From: Roseivirga sp. UBA6052 | GTDB lineage: Bacteria; Bacteroidota; Bacteroidia; Cytophagales; Cyclobacteriaceae | Reading direction: 5' to 3' | NCBI GenBank assembly: GCA_002427755.1 | Contig: DIYO01000009.1 | Span: forward strand, 933,296 to 997,295 | Length of the DNA: 64,000 nucleotides | Part shown: one piece after another, positions 43,572 to 52,725 of the stretch | Layout of the letters: each line of letters begins with the position of its first letter | How positions within the stretch are numbered: the stretch's first letter is position 1 | Translations under genes and position numbers: made by a program | Notes under the pieces: generated by a model | Databases searched by the model: none | The model's input: the letters and a program-made list of their open reading frames with translations, nothing else | Told to the model about the DNA's origin: nothing

Positions 43572-46500
43572 AAGTAGAAACCAAATTTGAGTAATGGCAG
43601 AAGACCTTCTTCAGATTTAGCAACTAACAAATTGAGTGCTATTCTTCCAAAAGGAGTGATGTAAAGTCCACCACCATAGCCATGATGTAGTGTATCAGAA
43701 TCTTCTCCATCGAGCCAAATACGACCAATATCATTAAACAGGATTAACCCTACTTTTGAAGGAAGGAAATAGTTTTGCCATTCAAACAACGCAATCCTCA
43801 AATCAACTTGATGATAGAAACTGCTTTCTCCTCTAAATCTAAACCTTCTATATCCTCTTAAAGTATTGAATCCATCTAGCATACTTGCTTGGAAGAACTC
43901 AAAATCTCCGAAGCTTTTTTGGTAACCCGCTCGAGTTGCCAGAATAGTTCTATCAAATGGGCTTAATGAAATTCTAAAGGTTACATCAGAGTTCCATTGT
44001 GCACTATTAAATGAATCATCACTGTCCAAGCCCGCACTATAGGTGAAATCTGTATTGAATGTGACTCCACGTTTTGCCATCACCGGGTCGTCAGAGTTAT
44101 CAAAATGAATACCTATTGAGCCTCCAGCATAGTGCTTACCTTCAAAAATGTTGGTTTCATCTAGGCCGTTATTGGCAAAGTCTCCGATAAATCTATCATT
44201 ACTTCTTTGTACTTCAATAGATCTATAATGGCTACCCAATTTAAAGTCTCCATGAGCGCCAAGTGGGAAAAGAAGCGAAGGTTCTACTAGCCATTCTCTA
44301 AATCTTGTGCGATAGAATCTTAATGGTAAATCATCATCAAATTCTGAGTCATTGCCTAGGCCGAAGAAGTTGTTGACAAAGTTCGGTGCTTTGATATCTG
44401 CTACAAGCTGAAAGTCAGCCTTACCAACGGCTTCTGTAAAAATGCCCTTATAATTCAAGTTATAAGAAGAAGTACCAATGGCATAGTTTGCAGAAATGCT
44501 TTGAGAAGATTTGAAAGGGTTCTTTCTAAAACCATCTTTTCTAATCATTACACCACCACCCAAGAATAGGCCATCGTCAGGGTTGAAGTTTACCGATACG
44601 AGAGGCATTCTGAGATCAAAATCCATCTCTTCCATATCGTATTGGTTAATATCTGGATTTTCGTCAGTGGTTAGATCTTTCGTTTCAGAAGAAACAGTTA
44701 GGTCTGTTCCTGCCTTAGTATCATAAACAATAGTCATCTTTTTGCCACCAGATACTGAGCTGTTGTCTACTATTTTGTCATTGTCATCTCCTGCAATAAT
44801 TCTAACAAGAATACCTTTCTTAACGTCTCCTTTAATCTCGAATTCGTCTTCTCCTCCAAAGCCAAAAAGTCTTACTTCATCGGTTATTCCTGTTTTGAAT
44901 GTTCTTTCATAAAGCACATCATCTCTCTTTCCTTTTCTCGAGATTTTAGTCACAGTAACCTTTGTGTTTTCATCGTCAAGGCGTTCAACTACAAACCATT
45001 CTCTTTTATCTGAGCCCTTAATGTCTACAGTTTTTGAAAGAAAGTTATGGTAGTCTTCAGCATAGAAATCAAGTCTATCTCTTCTATTCTTTAACTTCCT
45101 AACAATCTCATCACCTCTCATGTCGTAGATTTCTTTGGGCCAATTTTTAGCAAAAGAGGTTTCGATAACCTCATCCGTGAGATTGTCTTGAAGAAACTTA
45201 GCCTCTGCTTTCCAATCTTCTAAATTCGTGTTGGTCATGAAGTACCGGTCAAACCAGCGAATTCTATAAAATCCCATCGCAGGAGTGTAATCAAGGTCAT
45301 CATTGAATCCTTTTAGTGCTGGTTGTGCCCATTTAGAGGCTGCTACTTTCTTGAATCTTCCTTCACCACTAAAGAAAACCTGATCTCTGTCTCTAGGTAT
45401 TGGACGATATATATTTTTATCATCTTTCTTGTCAAATTCTACCCAGCGCCATTGGTCATCGTGTCGGTCCCAATCACCGAGCCACATATCGAAAAGACGA
45501 TTTCGAACTACGAACTTCTCATCAACTTGATTGTCGTTGTCTTTTTTGAGCTTCTCGTATAAATCAGGACTTGAATACACATCATCACCATCTCCAAAGA
45601 AGTCTTCCTTGATGTGTTTCTTATTGGCTCTTTCCTCAAAAATAGCTAGTGAATTCGCAAGGGCGTCTTTATAAATCCCAAACCGAGGATCTTCAGGTAT
45701 GTAAACAATCTTAGGGTTAGCGTGGTAGATACCAACAGCATCTGCCATATCAGGCACTACTAAAGGTGCATAAGGATGAGACGCTGAAATTCCATCTTGC
45801 ACCAAGTATTTAATAAATGTTCTTCTTAATTCTTCCGGTAAGGTTAAAGCTGGGTTTTTGTCCATTGAACGGAGCACATACTGTTTTCCATCTTTAGCTT
45901 CGAGTCTCAGAGAAGTGGTTTGGTGCCCACCGCCCTTTTTCAAAACCGTAAGTCCTCCTTTCTCGGTTCCAATATCGAATATTGGAAACTTCAATTCCTG
46001 GGCCCATTCTTTCCTATAATTTTCACCCAAGTAGTTTTTGTGAAATTTAGAACGGCCAATGTATTTTTTGCTTGCTGCAAATACCGTGTCTCTCCCCGCA
46101 AAAGAGATACTGCTCATGTCAACTAGCGCTTTGCGTGGTTTGAAAGGTAACTCTGAAATTACAGCATCGTAAATTGACTCGTTACCACCATTTTCAGGAG
46201 TAAAGAATGAAACAGTTGTCTTTCCTGAAGGATAATAATCTAATCGTGCAAAGCCCTGAGTATTTGTGGCAAATTTTGCGTCTCTAATTTGCTTGACTCT
46301 CGCATTATTTTTGGCACCCGCTCCACTTACTATAAAGTTCATTCCATATTTCTCAATATGCTGCAGCGCGTGTTCATGACCAGCAGCGTGGATGATGTCT
46401 GGATGATCTTGCATCAATTGCACCATACCATTTCTAAATCGCTTATAGACTGGGTGAGGTGTGTCTTGAATATTACCAAACCAACTTCTATAGATAGGGT

Positions 46501-47239
46501 AAATCGAACCAAGCCCAGGCATTGGAATATATAGATTGGCCATCTTTTTTGAGGCCGTCAGTGGAAAGAGATGGTCTTTTATGCCAAATACCCCACCGTG
46601 AATCCCATAAGTGAACATTGGATGGTGAGTCACTACAACTACTTTCTTATCAGCATTTCTCTTCAGGGCATCTTGAAAGAGAACCCCGACATCTCTAAGC
46701 CCTTGTACACCACACGTTTCAGCCGGTTTTCGGCCTTTGTGTAGAAACCACTGCGTATCTACTACTATCAGCGTGATTTGATCTGTGAGATTTACTTCAA
46801 CTGGTCCCGGGCATCCGTTTGTTGGCAACCAGACATCTGCACTGTCAAGTGCATCCTCAACATAATCTTCTTGAATGTTTAACCACTCTAGGCCATAGTC
46901 TTTACCCTGTGCCCAATCATGATTTCCTGGTATAAAAACTTTTGTACCGGTAAAATCTCTAACTGCATCAATCTGGCCATCGATAGCTACTTCTGCTTCA
47001 GCCCTTAACGGATGGCCTTTTGGAGGCATCCCTTTAGGATAGATGTTGTCTCCCAAAAAGACGACCCCTCCTTTATCTCCAACTTTTTGGAGCTCTTTTT
47101 TCAGTAGAACCAATGTTGGGTTTTCAATCGGTTCGCCCGCATCACCAATTAAGAACAAAGAGTAAATTGGAGCATCATCTTGAGCAAATGATGAAACAGT
47201 AATAAGGGCGAGGAATAAGGTTAAAAAGTGTTTTTTCAT
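43568..47239 (-). CDS. Outer-membrane metallophosphoesterase with Omp85-type barrel and a CotH-like middle region
   Basis: 1223 residues with signal peptide (about 1-19). Residues 25-320 are a calcineurin-type phosphoesterase with all metal motifs: GDAGEP, GDNIYP, GNHDW, THHPMF and GHEHALQ. Residues 400-690 are a separate domain containing GDWDRHDDQWRW (about 588-599) and PIPRDRDQVFF (about 613-623), a layout like the catalytic motifs of CotH/FAM20/HipA-type atypical kinases. Residues from about 880 form a bacterial-surface-antigen (Omp85) barrel ending in Phe. Long phosphoesterase-barrel proteins occur in Bacteroidota; the middle-domain reading is my inference. It would act at the cell surface on phosphorylated compounds or proteins. 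Confidence 0.8.
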   Translation of the reverse strand: MKKHFLTLFLALITVSSFAQDDAPIYSLFLIGDAGEPIENPTLVLLKKELQKVGDKGGVVFLGDNIYPKGMPPKGHPLRAEAEVAIDGQIDAVRDFTGTKVFIPGNHDWAQGKDYGLEWLNIQEDYVEDALDSADVWLPTNGCPGPVEVNLTDQITLIVVDTQWFLHKGRKPAETCGVQGLRDVGVLFQDALKRNADKKVVVVTHHPMFTYGIHGGVFGIKDHLFPLTASKKMANLYIPMPGLGSIYPIYRSWFGNIQDTPHPVYKRFRNGMVQLMQDHPDIIHAAGHEHALQHIEKYGMNFIVSGAGAKNNARVKQIRDAKFATNTQGFARLDYYPSGKTTVSFFTPENGGNESIYDAVISELPFKPRKALVDMSSISFAGRDTVFAASKKYIGRSKFHKNYLGENYRKEWAQELKFPIFDIGTEKGGLTVLKKGGGHQTTSLRLEAKDGKQYVLRSMDKNPALTLPEELRRTFIKYLVQDGISASHPYAPLVVPDMADAVGIYHANPKIVYIPEDPRFGIYKDALANSLAIFEERANKKHIKEDFFGDGDDVYSSPDLYEKLKKDNDNQVDEKFVVRNRLFDMWLGDWDRHDDQWRWVEFDKKDDKNIYRPIPRDRDQVFFSGEGRFKKVAASKWAQPALKGFNDDLDYTPAMGFYRIRWFDRYFMTNTNLEDWKAEAKFLQDNLTDEVIETSFAKNWPKEIYDMRGDEIVRKLKNRRDRLDFYAEDYHNFLSKTVDIKGSDKREWFVVERLDDENTKVTVTKISRKGKRDDVLYERTFKTGITDEVRLFGFGGEDEFEIKGDVKKGILVRIIAGDDNDKIVDNSSVSGGKKMTIVYDTKAGTDLTVSSETKDLTTDENPDINQYDMEEMDFDLRMPLVSVNFNPDDGLFLGGGVMIRKDGFRKNPFKSSQSISANYAIGTSSYNLNYKGIFTEAVGKADFQLVADIKAPNFVNNFFGLGNDSEFDDDLPLRFYRTRFREWLVEPSLLFPLGAHGDFKLGSHYRSIEVQRSNDRFIGDFANNGLDETNIFEGKHYAGGSIGIHFDNSDDPVMAKRGVTFNTDFTYSAGLDSDDSFNSAQWNSDVTFRISLSPFDRTILATRAGYQKSFGDFEFFQASMLDGFNTLRGYRRFRFRGESSFYHQVDLRIALFEWQNYFLPSKVGLILFNDIGRIWLDGEDSDTLHHGYGGGLYITPFGRIALNLLVAKSEEGLLPLLKFGFYF

Positions 47240-47283
47240 GGGTGTTAGCCAAAGGTTAATACAAGATAGAATTATTGAATGAA

Positions 47284-48114
47284 TTATTCTTGAAGAGAGA
47301 ATTTAAGTAATGTTCCACCTTCGCCTTCCACTTCATTGCTAATATATAAATCACCGGTAAGCGAAAAGGTTATACCTTCTGGTTGAGGAAAGAGGCTGCT
47401 TTTCAACCTTACTAAATGTTTAGGTTTACCTTCTTGACTAAAAACCAACAGAGACCTTTGCGAGGCAGCAATCACGTATGTTTCATTGGTTAGCGGATGT
47501 ACAGCGACTCCCGATGGCTTAAATTTGAATTTTGAGCCTACCACTCTTTCAAGTTCTTTGTGTCGTAGAACGAAATGTGGAATCTTTTCAACCTTTTCTG
47601 TTTCGAGATTTAAACCGTAGATAGCCTTACCTTTCACATCTACTCCTTTTATATCGCCTTCATCTTTGAGTGCTATCAGTAAGTGATTTGAGTTAGGATT
47701 ATAACCAAGTCCTTCAATATTGTTTTCAGATGAAAAAGGGGTTTTGATTTCTTCAACAACTCCCTCCATATTGACATTAAATCTGTAGAGTTTTCCATTG
47801 CTTTTGATGGCATATACATAGTCACCTACACGTTCTATTCCTTCAAAATCGCCACTACCTTCAAACCGTACTCTATGTACTATTTTCTTCTCTAAAACAT
47901 CATAGACGTACATTCTGCCTTGTTCATCGTTTAGCATGGCAAACTGATTTGGCGCATATCTGCTTAGACCAGATACCTCCTCGAGATATTCTGGTAAAAC
48001 GAATACTTTATCAGGACTTTCGAGGTCGTATAAAAGTGGGTTTTGCCCAAGTAAACCACCACTAAAAATTATTAGTAGTATTGATGTAATAAAAGTTCGT
48101 ATTATCGTTTCCAT
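47284..48114 (-). CDS. SdiA-regulated-type secreted beta-propeller
   Basis: About 276 residues with a signal peptide (METIIRTFITSILLIIFSGG, ending Gly-Gln). The body has repeated short strands (EVSGLSRYAPNQFAMLNDEQG, FEGIERVGDYVYAIKSNG, EGLGYNPNSNHLLIALKDE, GVAVHPLTNETYVIAASQR, PEGITFSLTGDLYIS) matching the SdiA-regulated/YncE-like propeller group. An upstream ATG (48153) would add 13 residues and place the signal peptide inside, so I choose 48114. It lies 45 bases downstream of the start of the phosphoesterase gene on the same strand and may share its transcript. Function unknown, possibly phytase-like. Confidence 0.78.
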   Translation of the reverse strand: METIIRTFITSILLIIFSGGLLGQNPLLYDLESPDKVFVLPEYLEEVSGLSRYAPNQFAMLNDEQGRMYVYDVLEKKIVHRVRFEGSGDFEGIERVGDYVYAIKSNGKLYRFNVNMEGVVEEIKTPFSSENNIEGLGYNPNSNHLLIALKDEGDIKGVDVKGKAIYGLNLETEKVEKIPHFVLRHKELERVVGSKFKFKPSGVAVHPLTNETYVIAASQRSLLVFSQEGKPKHLVRLKSSLFPQPEGITFSLTGDLYISNEVEGEGGTLLKFSLQE

Positions 48115-48184
48115 CTTGGTTAATGGAACAAAAATAGAATGATATTGATTCATATATCAAAAAAGAGGTTCTATGTAATTTAAG

Positions 48185-49435
48185 ATGAGCCGCTTATCTT
48201 TAGCAATAATGGTAGAAGAAAAAGACTTATTGAACAAAGTAGAGGAATTTGCGAGTCATATTCTCAAAAATGACATTGCCGAAAAGTTTGTCTACCATAA
48301 TCATTACCACACCTCTAGAGTTGTAGAAGCTGCCAAAATGATTGGCCGAGAGAGTGGTCTATCAGATCAGGAAATTGAATATGTAACTATTGCCGCATGG
48401 TTTCATGATACCGGATATAAGATGGGTTGTGAGAATCATGAGGAGAATAGTGCGGTGATTGCTGAAGAGTTCTTAAAAAAAGAGGAATATCCCCAGGAAG
48501 CTATTGATGTTATAAAGGGATGCATCTTAGCTACTAAAATGCCTCAAGCTCCAAAAAGCCTTATTGAACAGGTGCTTTGCGATTCAGATTTGCATCATTT
48601 GGCTTGTAGCGATTATGCTGAAATGGCAGAGAAGATGCATAAGGAAATTGAGAAAGTTAAGAATCAAGAGATTGATGGCGAGACTTGGAATCAAATGAAT
48701 TATGATTTTTTCAAGGATCATAGATTCTTTACTTCCTATGCTCAAAACAACTTACAACCCATAAAAGAGCAGAATTTAGATTCGATCAAAAAGGCGGTTA
48801 AGCGCAAAAAGAAAGAAGCTAAGTACGTTCAAGAGCTCGAGAAGAAAGTATCAAAGCTCGAAGCTAAAGTTGCCAATAAACCTGATCGTGGTATTGAAAC
48901 CATGTTCAGGACTACTTCAAAAAACCATTTAGAACTGAGTGCCATGGCCGATAATAAGGCCAACATCATGATCTCAGTAAACACCATTATCTTATCAGTG
49001 GTGGTTTCTGTTTTGATACGAAAGCTCTACGAGTATCCTAACCTAGTTATCCCTACCATCCTTTTGGTAGTTGTATGTTTAACAACAATAGTGCTTGCGA
49101 TTTTGGCTACTAGACCAAATGTATCATCAGGTGTGTTTACCGATACGGATGTAACAGAACGAAAGACAAACCTGCTCTTCTTTGGTAATTTTCATAAGAT
49201 GAAACTCGATCGCTATGAGTGGGGAATGAAGGAAATGATGAAAGACGGTGAGTATCTCTATGGTAGTATGATTAAAGATATCTATTTCTTAGGTGTGGTG
49301 CTTGGCAAGAAGTATAAACTTCTACGGATTTGTTACACCACGTTTATGATTGGCTTTGTTGTGTCTATTATAGCTTTTGTCATCGCTATGTTGATGTTCC
49401 CACCACAGGAACAAACCGGCTTTTATACCTTCTAA
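48185..49435 (+). CDS. HD phosphohydrolase fused to a Pycsar effector transmembrane domain (PycTM)
   Basis: 416 residues. An N-terminal HD domain (about 15-170) carries a full metal set: His42 in HNHYHTSRVV, His74-Asp75 in WFHDTGY, His85 in NHEEN and Asp133/Asp135 in CDSDLHH. A charged coiled coil (about 200-235) leads to the membrane part. That part begins AMADNKANIMISVNTIILSVV, the hallmark of the PycTM (former DUF5706) family, with four predicted helices (about 262-282, 288-309, 366-384, 388-409). In Pycsar, PycTM disrupts the membrane on binding cyclic UMP or CMP. No nucleotide cyclase is in the window, so the HD domain may make or remove a signal itself. A second ATG (48209) is possible. 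Confidence 0.82.
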   Translation: MSRLSLAIMVEEKDLLNKVEEFASHILKNDIAEKFVYHNHYHTSRVVEAAKMIGRESGLSDQEIEYVTIAAWFHDTGYKMGCENHEENSAVIAEEFLKKEEYPQEAIDVIKGCILATKMPQAPKSLIEQVLCDSDLHHLACSDYAEMAEKMHKEIEKVKNQEIDGETWNQMNYDFFKDHRFFTSYAQNNLQPIKEQNLDSIKKAVKRKKKEAKYVQELEKKVSKLEAKVANKPDRGIETMFRTTSKNHLELSAMADNKANIMISVNTIILSVVVSVLIRKLYEYPNLVIPTILLVVVCLTTIVLAILATRPNVSSGVFTDTDVTERKTNLLFFGNFHKMKLDRYEWGMKEMMKDGEYLYGSMIKDIYFLGVVLGKKYKLLRICYTTFMIGFVVSIIAFVIAMLMFPPQEQTGFYTF

Positions 49436-49470
49436 TTTATCCTTAGCTTGATCTATACAATTTTTAGGTC

Positions 49471-51879
49471 ATGCTCAAAAACTACATCACCATTGCCTTA
49501 AGGACAATCAGGAAAAACCCTGGCTATGCAGGAGTTAATATTTTTGGTCTTACACTAGGTATATCCTCCTTTCTGCTGATTCTTCTTGTGATTCAATTCG
49601 AATTGAACTTTGACAAGTTTCACCGAGATTCCCATCTCATGGTTAGAATTAATAATGAATTGAGATTGAGCAATGGAAACTACCAATACCCAAATTCTAA
49701 TGGTGCTTTAGCCCCTGCCTTGCTTAATGAAATGCCAGAGGTTACAGACTATGTGAGGTTGTCAGGAGGTGGCCAAAAGCTAATTTTCGAAATCGATACA
49801 GAATTGTATAGTGAAGAAGACCTGTTCTTTGCTGAGAAGAACTTCTTTGACTTTTTTGATTTCGACCTGCTTCAAGGTGTTAAAGGTGAGGTGCTATCCG
49901 CTCCATTCACTGTAGTATTAACTGAATCGGCTGCCATAAGATTCTTTGGGTCAAAGGATGTTTTAGGTAAAGTGCTTAAAGTAAAAAACAACAATAATGG
50001 AGATGTAAACTACACGGTTACGGGACTCATGGAAGATGTCCCCGACAATTCCCATATACAGTTCAATGTCCTATTCAGTTTAGAGACTATTAGAAATAAC
50101 GGGCAAGGATTAGATAATAATTGGGGCAACGGAGGTCTTTATACTTACCTCAAATTGACGGATATAAGCCACTTAGAAAAGGTTGAAGCAAAGATGCTAG
50201 ACCTAAAATCTCAAAACGTTCCAGAGAATAATGCCAACATGATTAATCCATCATTAATCGCATTTGAAGATATTCATTTAAAGTCCAATCTGCGGAATGA
50301 GATTGTTCCTAATGGGAGTATGGACTTTGTCTATATTTTTTCAGCAGTAGCCTTATTCATTCTTGTAATTGCAGGGATTAACTACATGAATTTGGCTACT
50401 GCACGTTCTGCCAAGAGAGCTCAAGAAGTTGGGATAAGAAAGGTACTGGGTGCTTATAAAAAGCAGTTGATTTCACAGTTTCTTGGTGAGTCGATTGTAT
50501 TGGCCTTACTTTCTGCAATCCTCTCTATACTGATCGTGGCAGTTTTGGTTAAGCCATTTGGTGCCTATTTGAATAGACCTCTAAGCTTCGAAATGATGCT
50601 TGATCCTGTTGTGCTAGGGGCGCTTCTTGTTGTAATAGTAGTAATAGGTTTTGGATCAGGCATGTATCCTGCACTCTTCCTGAGTGCCTTTAAGCCGGTA
50701 ATTGTATTAAAGGGCAAATTGGTACCTGGTATGGGTAGCTCTGGCTTTTTTAGAAAGGCCTTAGTTGTTTTTCAATTTGTCATTTCCATAGTTATGATAA
50801 TCGGTACTTCCATTGTCTATAACCAATTGAGTTTTATGAAGAATAAATCTCTTGGCTTCAAGAAGGACAATATTCTCATTGTGAATAATACCAATCAGGC
50901 CATAACGTCTCAATTAAACACTTTCAAAAACGAGATTATTGAGCATCCAAATGTTGAGGGAATAACGGCCACATTCAGCAAACCCGGAGGATTAAGACCA
51001 ATCATGTTTATCAAGTCTGAGACTGTTCCTGAGGAGGTAGATGGACTTAATCTAGCCGGAATCAATGTTGATTTTGATTATTTACCTACCATGGATATTG
51101 AATTGCTGGATGGTAGACATTTCGACCGTAATCAGCCAAGTGACTCTACAGGAGCTATCATAATCAATCAGAAGGCTGCCATTGAGTTAAATATGGAAGA
51201 TGATGCTGTTGGTCGTTTTATTGAAGTAAATACACAAGGGCAGTGGCAAAGAAAACAGATCATTGGGGTAATAAAGGATATAAATTTCGAACCATTACAA
51301 CGTAAAACAGAATCATGTTTTTACGCCAACTTTTTGCCTTTATATCAGCACTTGTTTGTTCGTTTAGATGGTCAACAAAATCAAGAAGTGATTCGATTTG
51401 TTGAATCTAAATGGAATGAGTTTGCGCCTGAACAGCCATTTGAATATTCCTTTTTGGAAGACGACTTGAATGCTATGTATAATTCTGAAGAACAACTCAG
51501 TCAGATAGTGATTTATTTTGCTCTGTTAGCTGTACTGATTGCTTGCTTAGGATTATTCGGTTTAGCTTCTTATTCCACTGAACAGCGCATTAAAGAAATT
51601 GGTGTCAGAAAGGTTTTAGGGGCCAGTATTGCTCAAGTACTCTTCTTGCTTTCAAAAGATTTTGCCTTGTTGATTATAATTGCGTTTACCATAGCGGTAC
51701 CGGGCGCATACTACTTGAGTAATTGGTGGTTACAGAACTTCGCTTTTTCAGTAGACATAACGGCCCTAACCTTTATTGTTTCTGGTTTAGCGGCATTATT
51801 AATTGCGCTACTAACAGTGAGTTATAAAACGTATGCTGCCGCAAAGTCGAATCCGGTAAAAGCTTTACGTTTCGAATAG
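49471..51879 (+). CDS. FtsX/MacB-type ABC transporter permease
   Basis: 802 residues with eight predicted membrane helices in two 4-helix halves. Each half is a MacB periplasmic core plus FtsX domain: the N-terminal anchor YAGVNIFGLTLGISSFLLILL, the first FtsX block about 290-410 (GIRKVLGAYKKQLISQFLGES), and the second about 675-800 with EQRIKEIGVRKVLGASIAQV. The mechanotransmission type moves substrates or lipoproteins in the periplasm rather than through the membrane. Very similar two-part permeases are common in Bacteroidota, often in many copies. The ATPase gene follows 138 bases downstream with its own upstream palindrome. Confidence 0.9.
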   Translation: MLKNYITIALRTIRKNPGYAGVNIFGLTLGISSFLLILLVIQFELNFDKFHRDSHLMVRINNELRLSNGNYQYPNSNGALAPALLNEMPEVTDYVRLSGGGQKLIFEIDTELYSEEDLFFAEKNFFDFFDFDLLQGVKGEVLSAPFTVVLTESAAIRFFGSKDVLGKVLKVKNNNNGDVNYTVTGLMEDVPDNSHIQFNVLFSLETIRNNGQGLDNNWGNGGLYTYLKLTDISHLEKVEAKMLDLKSQNVPENNANMINPSLIAFEDIHLKSNLRNEIVPNGSMDFVYIFSAVALFILVIAGINYMNLATARSAKRAQEVGIRKVLGAYKKQLISQFLGESIVLALLSAILSILIVAVLVKPFGAYLNRPLSFEMMLDPVVLGALLVVIVVIGFGSGMYPALFLSAFKPVIVLKGKLVPGMGSSGFFRKALVVFQFVISIVMIIGTSIVYNQLSFMKNKSLGFKKDNILIVNNTNQAITSQLNTFKNEIIEHPNVEGITATFSKPGGLRPIMFIKSETVPEEVDGLNLAGINVDFDYLPTMDIELLDGRHFDRNQPSDSTGAIIINQKAAIELNMEDDAVGRFIEVNTQGQWQRKQIIGVIKDINFEPLQRKTESCFYANFLPLYQHLFVRLDGQQNQEVIRFVESKWNEFAPEQPFEYSFLEDDLNAMYNSEEQLSQIVIYFALLAVLIACLGLFGLASYSTEQRIKEIGVRKVLGASIAQVLFLLSKDFALLIIIAFTIAVPGAYYLSNWWLQNFAFSVDITALTFIVSGLAALLIALLTVSYKTYAAAKSNPVKALRFE

Positions 51880-51899
51880 CATGTCATATTCGAACAAGA

Positions 51900-51917
51900 C
51901 TGTACGAAAATGTACAG
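51900..51917. promoter_or_regulatory. CTGTAC-N6-GTACAG palindrome upstream of the ABC ATPase gene
   Basis: CTGTAC (51900-51905) and GTACAG (51912-51917) are perfect complements around GAAAAT, in the gap between permease and ATPase. It could be an operator or a small hairpin. The spacing (10 bases between CTGT and ACAG) is not that of a LexA box. Confidence 0.45.
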
Positions 51918-52017
51918 AATCTTCAAGTGTACCCTTCGCAGAATGCTCAAAATCGATATATTCGTTAATGGCATGCGAATTGGTAAATGCTATTGGTCAA
52001 AACTTTAATCAAAACAA

Positions 52018-52692
52018 ATGATAAAACTACGCGACATTGATAAATACATTGATTCTAAGTATCAGAGAACATTTATACTTAAGGGAATCGATTTAGATAT
52101 AGAACAAGGTGAGTTTGTAACCATTATGGGCCCTTCAGGTGCAGGTAAATCTACCTTGATGAATATTATTGGGATGCTCGATGAGCAATCTCAAGGAGAG
52201 TATTATTTCTTCGATGAGCCAATTCATAAGATGAAAGAGCGAAAGCGCTCAGATTTACATAAGCACCATATTGGCTTCGTATTCCAGGCTTATCACTTAA
52301 TTGATGAGCTAACAGTTTATGAAAACATTGAAACGCCACTTCTTTATAAAGGTGTAAAGTCAAAAGAGCGTAAGAGTATGGTGGCTGAAATGCTAGATCG
52401 TTTCCAGATGGTGGCTAAAAAAGATTTGTTCCCTGAACAGCTATCAGGCGGTCAGCAGCAATTAGTAGGTGTCGCGAGAGCATTAATAGGTCAACCGAAG
52501 CTATTACTAGCCGATGAGCCTACAGGTAACCTTCATTCGGATCAAGCTGAAGAGATTATGAAGTTATTCCAACAATTGAATAGTGAGGGAATGACCATAG
52601 TTCAGGTCACGCACTCCAAAGAGAATGCAGCTTATGGCAACCGAACCATTAATCTGGTAGACGGTACAGTCGATAGAGATGATAGACATTAA
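52018..52692 (+). CDS. LolD/MacB-type ABC transporter ATP-binding protein
   Basis: 224 residues with all ABC motifs: Walker A GPSGAGKST, Q-loop FVFQAYHLID, signature LSGGQQQ, Walker B LLLADEPTGNL and switch His in VTHSKE. The length and the Q-loop sequence match the MacB/LolD subfamily that energises FtsX-type permeases, in agreement with the upstream gene. One unusual point is Leu-Val-Gly-Val after the signature (normally QRVAIARA), here QQQLVGVARAL. It is followed by a strong hairpin terminator. Confidence 0.93.
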   Translation: MIKLRDIDKYIDSKYQRTFILKGIDLDIEQGEFVTIMGPSGAGKSTLMNIIGMLDEQSQGEYYFFDEPIHKMKERKRSDLHKHHIGFVFQAYHLIDELTVYENIETPLLYKGVKSKERKSMVAEMLDRFQMVAKKDLFPEQLSGGQQQLVGVARALIGQPKLLLADEPTGNLHSDQAEEIMKLFQQLNSEGMTIVQVTHSKENAAYGNRTINLVDGTVDRDDRH

Positions 52693-52698
52693 ATATTG

Positions 52699-52725
52699 AA
52701 GCCTCCTTTTGGGAGGCTTTTTTGT
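52699..52725. terminator. Bidirectional hairpin terminator between the ABC ATPase and crtW
   Basis: AAGCCTCC (52699-52706) pairs with GGAGGCTT (52712-52719) around five bases and is followed by a T-run on the plus strand and preceded by A-rich sequence. It can end both the ABC transcript and the carotenoid operon arriving from the other side. Confidence 0.85.

Noticed and set aside
45323..46534. Several plus-strand frames of 60-80 codons opposite the phosphoesterase gene
   Set aside because: They lie wholly inside a well-supported gene with clear protein motifs and have no family features.
51900..51917. LexA/SOS box at CTGTACGAAAATGTACAG
   Set aside because: A LexA box of the CTGT-N8-ACAG type needs eight central bases; here there are ten, and the neighbouring genes are not SOS genes.
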